DNA of 64,000 nucleotides, from the NCBI GenBank assembly GCA_927441425.1, contig CAKMKG010000005.1, positions 1 through 64,000 on the forward strand. Reading direction: 5' to 3'. This DNA is from an uncultured Bacillota bacterium. GTDB taxonomy: Bacteria; Bacillota; Clostridia; Peptostreptococcales; Anaerovoracaceae. Both the position numbers and the translations under genes were made by a program. Shown piece after piece: positions 7,542-17,400 of this stretch. Each line of letters starts with the position of its first letter. Within the stretch, counting starts at the first letter, position 1. The notes beneath the pieces are model-generated. The model made no database searches and was not told the DNA's origin. It worked only from the letters and a program-made list of their open reading frames with translations.

Positions 7542-8693
7542 ATGAAACTTTTTACTAAAAATGATTTGAAAACTTTAAAAGATAACAGGGATACCCCTTG
7601 TGTCTCCATCTTTATTCCGACGGAACATGCCGGACAAGACGTCCAAAAATCCAGAATTGAGCTGAAGAACCAACTCGGTATGGCACACGAAAAGCTGGTG
7701 CATTCCGGTATGCGCTCGCCGGATGCCGATGATATATTAAAACCTGCCAAAGCACTCATAGACGATACGATGTTCTGGCAGTACCAATCAGACGGGCTGG
7801 CAATTTTCCTTTCTGCAAATGTATTTCAGCATTTCAGAGTACCAATAAAATTAACTACCCTCGTTGTGGTAAAAAGACACTTCTATGTAAAGCCCTTAGT
7901 TCCCCTTCTGGGAGTTGAGAGTATCTATTACGTACTTGCAACAAGTCAAAATCATGTCAGACTGATCAAGTGCAGCGAAGATGGTGCTGAAGAGGTTTCG
8001 GTCAATGAAATGCCTCAAAGTCTTGAAGAAGCGCTCAAATATGACGATTCCGAAAAACATCTGCACTATCATACAAACGGTCATCAAAAAAATGGTCATA
8101 ATGATTCCGTTTATCATGGTATTGGCGGCGGTACCGATGATAATAAAAATAATATATTACGGTATTTCCGAATAATAGACAATGCGTTGCAGATTTATTT
8201 TAAAAATGACAAAACACCGTTTATTATGTTTGCTGTCGATTTCCTTCATCCTATATACATAGATGCAAATTCCTCGGACAATTATGTGAAGGAAGGGATA
8301 AAAGGAAATCCGGATGAACTCAGCAGCAAGGAAATCATGAATTTGTCAGCAGACTATATGAAGCCATATTTTCAAAAGGGGGAAGAACAGGCGCTGGATC
8401 GTTTTGGCACATATCGAGCCGGCGGCAAAACCTCCGTGAAACTTGAGGATATCATTCCTGCTGCAATGAATGGACGCGTTGAAGCTTTGTTTATCCCGGA
8501 AGGGCTGCAGCACTGGGGAATTTATGATGAGATGAACGCTAAGACAATGGAAGCCGAAGAGAATAACCCAATCAGCGAAGACTTATTTGAACTTGCTGCA
8601 GTGCATACCCTGTTAACCGATGGAAAAGTATTTGTTGTAAAGACGGATCGTATGCCACAGGGGGCGGAAATCGCAGCTGTTCTGAGATACTAA
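7542..8693 (+). CDS. baeRF3-like protein (bacterial archaeo-eukaryotic release factor family)
   Basis: A 383-residue soluble protein. It begins KNDLKTLKDNRDTPCVSIFIPTE, continues through KSRIELKNQLGMAHEKL, and has a central segment YYVLATSQNHVRLIKCSED where release-factor-like (eRF1/pelota-type) domains carry their second strand set. It ends with a region (GRVEALFIPEGLQHWGIYDE...DLFELAAVHTLLTDGKVFVV) like the eRF1 domain-3 or L7Ae-like module. This order matches the baeRF3 proteins predicted by comparative genomics to act on ribosomes or in stress; the function is unproven. A His/Asn-rich linker (about residues 170-200) is unusual for the family. TAAGGAGG lies 8 nt before the start. It is transcribed with the same polarity as csbD but separated by that gene's terminator. 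Confidence 0.7.
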   Translation: MKLFTKNDLKTLKDNRDTPCVSIFIPTEHAGQDVQKSRIELKNQLGMAHEKLVHSGMRSPDADDILKPAKALIDDTMFWQYQSDGLAIFLSANVFQHFRVPIKLTTLVVVKRHFYVKPLVPLLGVESIYYVLATSQNHVRLIKCSEDGAEEVSVNEMPQSLEEALKYDDSEKHLHYHTNGHQKNGHNDSVYHGIGGGTDDNKNNILRYFRIIDNALQIYFKNDKTPFIMFAVDFLHPIYIDANSSDNYVKEGIKGNPDELSSKEIMNLSADYMKPYFQKGEEQALDRFGTYRAGGKTSVKLEDIIPAAMNGRVEALFIPEGLQHWGIYDEMNAKTMEAEENNPISEDLFELAAVHTLLTDGKVFVVKTDRMPQGAEIAAVLRY

Positions 8694-8756
8694 TCGTTTT
8701 AATAAGGGGTTTAAAATAGGTTTTCAGGATGATTTTATGTCCCTGATTTCGTGAGA

Positions 8757-8810
8757 AAGAGCTTATTCATGATGTCAATTTTTAGGCATCTGAATAAGCT
8801 CTTCCAATTT
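8757..8810 (+). terminator. Hairpin terminator after the baeRF3-like gene
   Basis: Arms AAGAGCTTATTCA (8757-8769) and TGAATAAGCTCTT (8791-8803) form a perfect 13-bp stem with a 21-nt loop, followed by CCAATTTTAAT. It lies between convergent genes and may stop transcription from both sides, though the T tract is on the plus strand. Confidence 0.65.
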
Positions 8811-8840
8811 TAATCATGAAATAATATACGAATAGCTTCT

Positions 8841-10496
8841 CTAGTCCACTATCCTAATTGCTACATATGCAAGATCGGAAACATCTACCTTGCCGTCAAG
8901 GTTCATATCTGCTGCCTTTGCCTGATCCCAGTCCTCGCTGGTGTAATCTTTACCGTAGTAGTATGCCACGATCGCCAGGTCAAGAACATCAATATTAGCA
9001 TCCTCGTTGAGGTCAGCAGATGTTTCTTCCACTACGACCGCTGCCTTGAAGGCATCCACTGCTGCGTTGAGAACTGTAATTGCACTGTTTACCTCTCCCT
9101 GCGTAGCGTCGCTGTCATTCAATACCAACTCAGCTTCATCAATCGCTGCTCGGAGTGCATCTTTTGCTGCATATGGATACTGACCAGGCTGACCTCCTAC
9201 GACTGCTCCGACATATATGGCTTCTGCACTCGTGATAGCCGCAGACAATACTGATTTATCAACGATCTCCGTAACTCCTACACGGATTGTCTTGCTGCTG
9301 ACGCTGGCAGGTATTACTGTTCCCTCTGGCGCGATACCGAGGTCTGCTTTTGTCACAGCAATCGTTCCCGAAGTATTCTGAACCCCGCTCTTTACCTGGA
9401 ATGTTACTTTTAATACGGGTGTACTTTGCCCTGTAACACCCCCGATATTAGCGGCAATGATTTTTAGTGAGCCAGACTCTTCGGATTTTTCCTTCAATAC
9501 TTGAATATTGTTGTTTTCGCCTTCAACACTTACATATTCAAACACGTTTGCATCATAACTCAATGCAATTTCCTCAGCATACACATTTTGGGTCACTTGG
9601 TCCAGGCTGATTCCAAGTGTAAAGGTTTCTCCCGGAAGCACACTGTCACTGCCTGTGAGTACCGCCGCCGGACCTTCTTGGACCGGAGAACCGGGCATAT
9701 ACCGGAAGGCATCGATGAGAACCATAGTTCCGGGATAAACAGTGCTTGCGGGGTTCTTCAATCCCGTTGCCACTACTTTGATGGTATGCTGACCGTAAGG
9801 CAACCCTTCCTTGCTGAAGTTAATAAATTGATTTATAATGCTTGGGGCAATAAAAGGATCAACCGTTGATACCTTGACTCCGTCAAGATACACTTCCGCA
9901 ACACCGCAGTAGTAATTGGTTTCACCGATCCACTGTATCCCGGTGCCTGTAAATGTAAATTCCGCATAAGCCGGCGCGGAAGACGAATAGCTGTCATCCT
10001 CCGGAGGGATGACACATTTTCCGGTTCCTTGATAATAGCTGCCGTTACTGTTCGTTTCCCATTCTTCCCCACTGCCTGCACGCTCATATGTTATTGAAGC
10101 ATCCGTATCATCCACAGTGATCAGATTTTCATTGGTTATTTGGATGATTTGTTCTCCTGTTTTACCTGATGCACTTTGCGTTGCCACTACCTTAAAGGTT
10201 CCATAGTCACTGGACGAAGCAGTCAGAATGGCAGTTAATGGACTTGTCTGCATTATAGTAGCCAGGCCGGTTGCAGAACCCTCCATATCTGTCACAGACC
10301 AGCTGACCGATGTCCCCTGTGAAACGCCGGATGCAGCCATTTTCATAGAAGTTCCCTTTTCGATATGTGTTGCATTGCCATTGGCTCCGTATACCAAAAT
10401 TTCATCTCCCTCAGCAAATACACTGAGGCCGGATAAGGATACGACTACCAGAACAATGCTTAGCATAATTGATAGCTTCTTTCCAAGCTGAATCAT
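8841..10496 (-). CDS. Secreted CBM-like protein with cohesin, FIVAR and dockerin modules
   Basis: A 551-residue exported protein without an evident catalytic domain. Order: signal peptide (1-28), Ig-like beta domain (about 32-122), galactose-binding/CBM-like beta-sandwich (127-267; VDDTDASITY...AEFTFTGTGIQWIG...VYLDG...HTIKV...LIDAFRY), cohesin-like domain (278-407; VTQNVYAEEIALSYD, AANIGGVTG), FIVAR-type three-helix unit (413-488; VDKSVLSAAI...GQYP...DATQGEVNSAI) and dockerin (494-551). Both dockerin Ca loops are well kept: D-N-D in DLNEDANIDVLDL and in DMNLDGKVDVSDL. The likely job is to target the assembly to polysaccharide or act as a linker. It is last in the operon, 32 bp after the cohesin-SLH gene. 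Related Coh-FIVAR-Doc tails occur in Paenibacillus and Clostridium perfringens glycosidases. Confidence 0.82.
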   Translation of the reverse strand: MIQLGKKLSIMLSIVLVVVSLSGLSVFAEGDEILVYGANGNATHIEKGTSMKMAASGVSQGTSVSWSVTDMEGSATGLATIMQTSPLTAILTASSSDYGTFKVVATQSASGKTGEQIIQITNENLITVDDTDASITYERAGSGEEWETNSNGSYYQGTGKCVIPPEDDSYSSSAPAYAEFTFTGTGIQWIGETNYYCGVAEVYLDGVKVSTVDPFIAPSIINQFINFSKEGLPYGQHTIKVVATGLKNPASTVYPGTMVLIDAFRYMPGSPVQEGPAAVLTGSDSVLPGETFTLGISLDQVTQNVYAEEIALSYDANVFEYVSVEGENNNIQVLKEKSEESGSLKIIAANIGGVTGQSTPVLKVTFQVKSGVQNTSGTIAVTKADLGIAPEGTVIPASVSSKTIRVGVTEIVDKSVLSAAITSAEAIYVGAVVGGQPGQYPYAAKDALRAAIDEAELVLNDSDATQGEVNSAITVLNAAVDAFKAAVVVEETSADLNEDANIDVLDLAIVAYYYGKDYTSEDWDQAKAADMNLDGKVDVSDLAYVAIRIVD

Positions 10497-10528
10497 ATTA
10501 AATTCCCCCTAATCATCGCGGTTTTGTA

Positions 10529-11533
10529 TCATTGGTTCAATATTCGATACATGATAACCGCAGTCTCCGCTCTCGAAGCGGTCCCCTCAGGATTAATGTT
10601 TCCATTACTGCCCATTACGATCCCTGCCTTGATTAACTGGGCTGCAGCATTTACTGCATAGGCGGCCACCTTAGAAGAGTCTTTATATCCGCTAAGATCA
10701 GGTGCTGACTCGTCTAATTGCTTTCCCGAGATTTTCATAGCCCTTGAAATAATAACCATCATATCCTGCCTGGATATGCTTTCTTTGGGCATAAAAAGGT
10801 TGTCCCCTTTCCCCATGGCGATTCCCAGCTTTTTAGCAATCCCTACTTCCTGATAGTAGTATGCTGTAGTTGGGATATCACTGAAATTGCTGTCTATTGT
10901 TCCATTGAGTTTCAAAGCCCTTACAAGCATACAGATGAAATCCGACCTTGTGATGTTCGCTCCCGGACTGAAGGTAGTCTCTGAGGTTCCGTTGATGATA
11001 CCCATGGATGCGAGGGCTTCTATCTGCACTTTGGCCCATCCATAACCTGCAAGGTCGGTGAAGGTTTTAGAGGTATATAACCCGTCAATATAGACAACTG
11101 CAGCCAGCTTGGTATCCAGTGCCTTTACTGACGCAATTTTTATTGCAGCGTTTCCCTCGGATTTTCCCTTGAAGGCAATGGTACACAGTGGAATACTGCC
11201 ATTTTCTCCGGCCTTTTTCCCTACCTTGCTAAATGCGATCGTAATTCTGTTGTTTTCTGCCTTTGGAGGGATAAAGAAGCCGTCCAGCTTTGATTCTGCC
11301 TTACTTAGCTCTACGATTGCCGGATCATAAGTCAGAACAACTTCATAGGCATAAAGATCCTTTAGCTGATTCCCATTGACGATAACTTCTATTGTTTGAC
11401 CGGCCGAAACACGCTCCGGGCTTTGCGCCAGAGTGAAACTGGTGCCTGCCTCAGCCCATGCCGGACCGGATATGCAAGTAAATACCATTAGCATGATCAA
11501 TACCCTCGTAATCATTAACCCCTGTTTTCTCAT
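10529..11533 (-). CDS. Cell-surface anchoring scaffoldin: cohesin plus three SLH repeats
   Basis: A 334-residue exported protein: signal peptide (1-27), one cohesin-type beta-sandwich (about 32-153; VSAGQTIEVIVNGNQLKDLYAYEVVLTYDP), then three S-layer-homology repeats (about 157-205, 216-265, 279-334). The SLH wall-binding motifs read TRSD, SRQD and SRAE. SLH repeats normally bind pyruvylated secondary wall polymer, so the cohesin would be displayed on the cell surface. This is the plan of small single-cohesin anchors such as OlpA of Clostridium thermocellum. It is surrounded by three genes whose products end in dockerins, which makes it the natural attachment point for them. The cohesin sequence differs clearly from the internal cohesins of the neighbours, so it may have different dockerin specificity. 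Confidence 0.87.
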   Translation of the reverse strand: MRKQGLMITRVLIMLMVFTCISGPAWAEAGTSFTLAQSPERVSAGQTIEVIVNGNQLKDLYAYEVVLTYDPAIVELSKAESKLDGFFIPPKAENNRITIAFSKVGKKAGENGSIPLCTIAFKGKSEGNAAIKIASVKALDTKLAAVVYIDGLYTSKTFTDLAGYGWAKVQIEALASMGIINGTSETTFSPGANITRSDFICMLVRALKLNGTIDSNFSDIPTTAYYYQEVGIAKKLGIAMGKGDNLFMPKESISRQDMMVIISRAMKISGKQLDESAPDLSGYKDSSKVAAYAVNAAAQLIKAGIVMGSNGNINPEGTASRAETAVIMYRILNQ

Positions 11534-11540
11534 TGGTTTC

Positions 11541-11590
11541 TCCTTACCGGGAAAACCCGGGATGGGAAACGCTGTTTCTCCATCCCGGTC
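11541..11590 (-). repeat. Intergenic hairpin repeat, copy 1 (3' of the GH10 gene)
   Basis: Arms CCGGGATGG (11557-11565) and CCATCCCGG (11580-11588) with a 14-nt loop, preceded by ACCGGG-x4-CC. A nearly identical element lies just past the GH3 gene stop (14431-14480). There is no T tract, so it is more likely an mRNA-stabilising or processing hairpin, or a passenger of module duplication, than a standard terminator. Confidence 0.7.
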
Positions 11591-11604
11591 CCCTATTCAA
11601 TAAA

Positions 11605-14352
11605 TTAGTCCTCGATTCTTGAAGCGATGAAGGCTAAATCTTCAATATCGACTTTGCCATCGTGATTGAGATCTGCAACCTTAGCTGCTGACCAGTTTTC
11701 GTCGCCGAGTACTGCGCCGTAGTAGTATGCTACGATTGCAAGGTCTCCTACATCAATTGCAGAGGAATTGTTGATATCTCCCGTGCTTGCAGTGATTACC
11801 GAAGCTTCAAATACTGCTTTGGCTAAGTTCAGTGCGGTTGTCGCATTGTCAACCTCTGCCTGGGTTGCACTTGCATTCCCGAACACTTCATTTGCCGCTG
11901 CGATTGCTAGCTGGAAGGCTGTCTTGTCAGCTTGCCTGTAATAGCCGTTTGCGGAACCCACGACAGCACTGTCGTGGAGAACCTGTGCTGCTTCTATTGC
12001 ATCTTCCAGTAAGCTCTTGTCTACGCTTGGCATTGGTATGACGGAAGCATCGAAGATGACTTTTGCTGCCGCAAGTGCATCTACCTCACTGTTGACCTCA
12101 GCCTGCGTGGCGTCTGGATTCGCGTACACTAGGTTTGCCGCATTGATTGCCGTTAGGAAAGCTTCTCTTGCCGTGGCAGGATACTGACCCGGTTCATTTC
12201 CTTCCGGTGCGTTGTTATACTGCGCCTGCGCTGCATTAATTGCTGCTTCCAATACACTCTTGTCAACGGTTGTGGCTTCTCCTACAGTAACGGTCTTACT
12301 GGTCAATACCGGTTCTACCACTGTTCCCTCCGGCATAATGCCAAGCTTTGCCTTCGTAATGGAGATGGTACTTTGTGCATCGTTGACTCCATCCTTTACT
12401 TTGAAGCTTACATCCAGTATGGGCGTGCTATCCCCGGTTACTCCTCCGATATTTGCGGCAAGGATCCTCAATGTTCCTGTATCGGATGGCTCTGCTCTGA
12501 GGACACTTACATTTAAGCCCGCACCTGTTGTAGTATTATATTCGAATACTGCAGGGTCATAGCTTAACGTCATATCTTCTGCGTATACACCTTGGGTTAC
12601 ATTATCCAGACTAATTCCTACTGTAAAGTTAGATTCAGGCTCTACGCTGCTGTCTCCAGTCATGCTTAGACGGCAGGCGTTGTCGAGTTCGTTGATGGCG
12701 TTGTTGAGGTTGGTGAGGGCGTCCTTAACAGCATTGACACCGCCAATGTCGTAAATTCTCTTCGTCACCAGTGGCTCTGCAATGTCTCTGGCCTCCTGGT
12801 AGGCGGCCCATCCCTGAGCGGTGTAGCTTCCCGCCATATCTTCAGTGGGGCCGGCCTCGAGGGCATTTTTCAGTTTATCGCGGCTCGGCGCGCCGATGAA
12901 GGCAAAGTAGGACATCTTCTCCGGATTGCCGGTCGCGCCACCCCACAGGTGGGCGCCCTTGTCCCTGTTGAAGGTGCTACGGTCATTGGAACCATCCCAC
13001 TGCATGATCACGAACTTATCCTTATACTCAATGAGAAGATCCATGAGATCGGCAGTGTAGTCGGCCTGCTCACGCTGGATATCCTCACGCATGGCCATTG
13101 CAGAGGCCGTTTGCGAAGTCCATCCATCCACACCCATACGGCCCCAGCCATCTCTTCTTACCGCCGGGCCATTTCTAACATCGTATGTATTGGTTTCAGC
13201 GGTATCACCGGTGGGCTCAGCGGGCCTGGAGGGATCCCAGGCGGGATTCGGCATGAAGTCGCTGCGAATATCCGCCTCCGTGAAGGAAAACTCGTCGGCT
13301 ACGGTCAGCCCCAGCTCGATTTGCTGGCGAATTAAATCAATAGACGGATAAGCCGTGGCCAACCGGCCCTGCATCCCGTAGCCGTCGATGTTGCCGGCCG
13401 CGTAGATAGGCTCGAGCATCTTGATGGTCTGGCTCATCTTGGGCTCGTAAGGTTTGTTGCTGTCCTGGAAGTCGTTGTAGTACAGAGTCCAGTCAGCGTT
13501 GTACAGATCGGAGTACTTTCGAGCGTACTCAAAGGCCTTTCGGATGAATACGGACTCCTCATATAGCCGCTGGTCCTCCTCGCCGGGATCGTCCAAATCC
13601 GTACGGCGAAAGATTTTACCCCATTGGCCGCTCTGGGTAAGAGGATCGTCCATGTTGCGGACCTGGCCGGTGTAGTCATCAAGACCTTCGTTGACCACGT
13701 CCCAGGAGTAGATGATATCATTGTAGGGTGCGTATCGCTCCATCATCTTCTGGATATAATTCTCCAAACGAGCCAGCATGGTCTCAGGGCTGGCATAGTC
13801 GGCAGTTGTCCTATCGCCGTTGTAGTTAAACCCGTTGCAGAAGAAATACATAGGTTGCTGACCGCCGTGCCAAACCAGCACGTGAGCGCGAATCTTCTTC
13901 TTATCCCGCTCGGGAACGGTTTCGTTGTAGGCCCGGATTTGATTCAGCAAATTGATGCTTCCAGGGTTTGCAAGCAGCACCACGTTTCGGTTGGCTTCCT
14001 CGATTAACTGCGCTTTTTCCGTATCGCTGAGGCTGGCGTCTGCGTTGATTGCCGCAACACTGGCATTATATGCGTTTTGGGAGGGTGTGTTGCTGCCACT
14101 ATCGGGGCTACCAATCTGACCAACCAGCTTCAGGTCGTTGGCGGGACTGCTATGCCGGTAGTGATACCTCGAATGGGTACTATTCCAGCCGCCAAAGTTG
14201 CCGATGAAGAAGTAGTCTTCATACTCTTGCCACAAGGACGGTAGATTATAGTCATACGCCGAAACACTCACAGGGAAGCAGAGACCGCCAAGCAGGCTCA
14301 GGCATAGACTGATGACAAGGACCATGATTAACTTCCGTTTTCTTCTTGCCAT
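11605..14352 (-). CDS. GH10 endo-1,4-beta-xylanase with FIVAR, cohesin and dockerin modules
   Basis: A 915-residue secreted enzyme. Signal peptide (1-32) is followed by a GH10 catalytic region (about 60-490): AHVLVWHGGQQP near 156-167, acid/base Glu222 in WDVVNEG, nucleophile Glu359 in FSFTEADIR, and late QWDGSNDRST and LWGGATGN motifs. Then come a FIVAR-like helical unit (490-558), cohesin-like domain (564-691), two FIVAR units (697-772 and 777-852) and a dockerin (857-915). The first dockerin Ca loop is degenerate (DINNSSAIDVGD); the second is canonical (DLNHDGKVDIED). The start at 14352 (MARRKRKL) has AAGGAGGA upstream; an extra 19 codons are open but lack a site. It would cleave xylan backbones at the cell surface. 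The Coh-FIVAR-Doc tail is nearly duplicated in the GH3 gene upstream. Confidence 0.88.
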   Translation of the reverse strand: MARRKRKLIMVLVISLCLSLLGGLCFPVSVSAYDYNLPSLWQEYEDYFFIGNFGGWNSTHSRYHYRHSSPANDLKLVGQIGSPDSGSNTPSQNAYNASVAAINADASLSDTEKAQLIEEANRNVVLLANPGSINLLNQIRAYNETVPERDKKKIRAHVLVWHGGQQPMYFFCNGFNYNGDRTTADYASPETMLARLENYIQKMMERYAPYNDIIYSWDVVNEGLDDYTGQVRNMDDPLTQSGQWGKIFRRTDLDDPGEEDQRLYEESVFIRKAFEYARKYSDLYNADWTLYYNDFQDSNKPYEPKMSQTIKMLEPIYAAGNIDGYGMQGRLATAYPSIDLIRQQIELGLTVADEFSFTEADIRSDFMPNPAWDPSRPAEPTGDTAETNTYDVRNGPAVRRDGWGRMGVDGWTSQTASAMAMREDIQREQADYTADLMDLLIEYKDKFVIMQWDGSNDRSTFNRDKGAHLWGGATGNPEKMSYFAFIGAPSRDKLKNALEAGPTEDMAGSYTAQGWAAYQEARDIAEPLVTKRIYDIGGVNAVKDALTNLNNAINELDNACRLSMTGDSSVEPESNFTVGISLDNVTQGVYAEDMTLSYDPAVFEYNTTTGAGLNVSVLRAEPSDTGTLRILAANIGGVTGDSTPILDVSFKVKDGVNDAQSTISITKAKLGIMPEGTVVEPVLTSKTVTVGEATTVDKSVLEAAINAAQAQYNNAPEGNEPGQYPATAREAFLTAINAANLVYANPDATQAEVNSEVDALAAAKVIFDASVIPMPSVDKSLLEDAIEAAQVLHDSAVVGSANGYYRQADKTAFQLAIAAANEVFGNASATQAEVDNATTALNLAKAVFEASVITASTGDINNSSAIDVGDLAIVAYYYGAVLGDENWSAAKVADLNHDGKVDIEDLAFIASRIED

Positions 14353-14430
14353 ATACTTATCCTCCTTAAATATTAGAATATAAATTGTTGCCAAACTCCT
14401 GAACTTCAACTATTTCAGGAAACCAGTCGT

Positions 14431-14480
14431 TACCGGGATAACCCGGGATGGGAAATGTTGTTTCTCCATCCCGGTCCCCA
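14431..14480 (-). repeat. Intergenic hairpin repeat, copy 2 (3' of the GH3 gene)
   Basis: Arms CCGGGATGG (14443-14451) and CCATCCCGG (14466-14474), again with a 14-nt loop, and flanks closely matching copy 1 at 11541-11590. Each copy begins within about 20 bp of a dockerin-encoding 3' end, suggesting it moved together with the duplicated Coh-FIVAR-Doc module. Confidence 0.7.
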
Positions 14481-14490
14481 TCTAATTTAA

Positions 14491-17400
14491 TTAATCTTCA
14501 ATTCTTGCAGCGATGAAGGCCAAATCTTCAATATCGACCTTTCCGTCGTGATTGATATCTGCAACCTTAGCTGCTTCCCAGTTTTCGTCGCCGAGTACTG
14601 CACCATAGTAGTATGCAATGATTGCAAGATCGCCTACATCAATTGAAGAGGAATTGTTGATATCTCCCGTACTTGCAGTGATTACCGAAGCCTCAAATAC
14701 TGCTTTGGCTAAGTTCAGTGTGGTTGTCGCATTGTCTACCTCTGTCTGGCTTGCAGTTGCATTCGTATACACTGCATTTGCTGTTGTGATGGCAAGCTGG
14801 AAGGCTGCCTTGTCAGCTTGTCTGTAACAGCCGTTATCGATTCCCACCACAGCACTGTCGTACAGAGCCTGAGCTGCTTCGATTGCGTCTTCAAGCACGC
14901 TCTTATCTACAGGTATAGAAATGACGGAGGCTTCAAAGATGCCTTTCGCCGTAGCCAGTGCGGTTACAGCCGCATTGACTTCATTCTGTGTCGCATCCTG
15001 ATTTGTGTACACTGCATTTGCTGCATTGATTGCTACCAGGAACGTCGCCCTTGCATCCGCAGGATACTGACCCGGATCATTTCCTTCCGGTGCGTTGGTA
15101 TACTGTACCTGCGCTGCTTCGATTGCGTCTTCCAGTTCGCTCTTGTCTACGCCTTGTGAAGGAATGACGGCAGCTTCAAATATGACTTTGGCCGCAGCCA
15201 GTGCTGATACCGCAGCATCGACTTCATTTTGTGTCGCATCCTGATTTGTATATACTGCATTTGCCGCATTGATTGCCGTTAGGAAAGCTTCTCTTGCCTG
15301 GGCAGGATACTGACCCGGTTCATTTCCTTCCGGTGCGTTGTCGTACAGAGCCTGTGCCTCAGTAATGGCTTCTTGCAATGCACTCTTGTCAACGATTGGG
15401 GTAGTTCCAACAGAAATAGTCTTGCTGGTCAATACCGGCTGTACCACCGTTCCCTCAGGCATTACACCAAGCTTTGCCTTCGTAACGGAGATGGTGCTTG
15501 ATGCATCGTTGACTCCATCCTTTACTTTGAAACTTACATCCAATATGGGAGCGCTATCCCCAGTTATTCCTCCGATATTTGCTGCTAGGATTCTCAATGT
15601 TCCTGTATCGGAAGGCTCTGCTCTGAGGATACTTACATTTAAGTCAGCACCTGTTGCAGTATCATATTCAAATACTGCGGGGTCATAACTTAAAGTCATG
15701 TCTTCTGCGTATACGTCTTGGATTACATTATTCAGTCCGATTCCTACCGTAAAGCTCGATGCGGGCAATACGCTGTCGCTTCCGGTCATGCTCAATCGAG
15801 GGATTACGGACTTCGCGGTTACGGTAATCGGTTCAGAAACTGCGGTCCTGCCGTCAGAATCGGAAATGGTAACCGTCAGTGTCGTAGTCCCACCCGTTTC
15901 GCTGGTCCGATTGATCTTGCCGTCATTTGTAATCACGTTGGGATCGCTGGAAACCACGGACATGGTATAGCCGTGTGGGATCTTAGCAAACGCGATGTCC
16001 GAGGACGTCGTCGCGGGAATACCGGCGGCTACGTAGTCCCTGACGTGATCAACCGCATCCTGCAGCATCTGCTGATACGTCTTCTGCTGGACACCGTTAC
16101 GGTTGGTTATGGTAAGATATTCGAAGTAGGTGTTCATCTGATTGCCGGAAGAGTTCTGCGTTGCGAACATACCAATTTTGGGATCCTTAAAGTTGACTCC
16201 CGTAATCGGGTTGCCAAGCTGGGTGAAATTCAGGCCGTCTTGTGAATAAGCCAGGGTGTAAGTGGTTCCATCTTTGACAATCCTGAAGTACAGGGTGACT
16301 GTACCGTCCGGATTGGCTACTGCGTTGCCTCCTGCGACGCCTCCCATAGCGCCGTTGTTCTCCCATCCGGGTTCAATGGTCAGGCTACTGGTCTGGCAGT
16401 TAAGTCTGATATAGTTATTATCGTCCTGCCAAACCAGAAGCATGGCTTGCTGGTAGTTGACGGTGGGTTTGTTCGGATAGAATACCTTTGCAACTACCTC
16501 CCAGTTTCCCATGGCCGGCTGCACAAAGACATTTTCCCACCCCGTACCGTTGCTGTAGATATCATAGCGCTGGGTCGGAAGCCTTAAGCCCAAGCCCTTG
16601 TCTACGGAGTAAGTCGCAGTATTTTCATTCAGAACCGTCCATTTCGGACCGATGGTTCCGTCCGCGAAGTAATCCGAAACCGGAGTTGTATTGAAGCTTA
16701 CGCTGTAGGTTGCGCTATCGGCCTGAGTGGATACCGTGACAGTGGCCGTGCCTTTTGCGGTGCTTAATTGGTTAAAGGTAACCGTATGCGTCGGATTGGC
16801 CGCAGTCGCCTCAAGGACCGGCACTACAGTCGCGTCTTCCGCCACTTCTATATTGTAGGCAAATTTATTCGGATCAAATCCAGCGACCTGCGAACCGTCG
16901 ACGCTCAGAGAGGCCAGCCTCGGATTCAGATCAGATACATTAGAAATGGTGAGATTCTCGTAGGTGGCGGAAATAGCCGCCACAGACGTATCTCCGTTGG
17001 TAGCATACAACCCAAGCTGCGGGAATGCGTAACTCGCGATGCTTGTAGTTCCAAACGTCGTCCAGGCGGTTCCGTTTAAGGAATACTTAAAGGTGTAAGT
17101 ATCTGCCTGCTTGAGAATCTGGAAGTACACACTGGTCTGGGACGCCACAGTCGCAGTATTAGACCGTGTCTCAGTCCCATTTACCGCGTTGTATACGCGC
17201 ACATTGGTGCCTGACGAGGAGCGTTCATACACAAACCGGATGTAGTTCTTTGCGTCATCGTATATTATGAGCCCCGCCTGCTGGTTGTTGGTAGTGGGCG
17301 CCGCTGCAAAACTCACCCGTGTCTGAGCGACCCAGTCTCCAAGCCCTGGTTGCATAAACACGTTCTGGGGCTGATAGGCTGCGTTTGTGAACGCGCCTCT

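Noticed and set aside
14686..15390. Regularly spaced repeats suggesting a CRISPR array
   Set aside because: Units are about 225 bp, in frame, and code for FIVAR helices; no short repeats with unique spacers.
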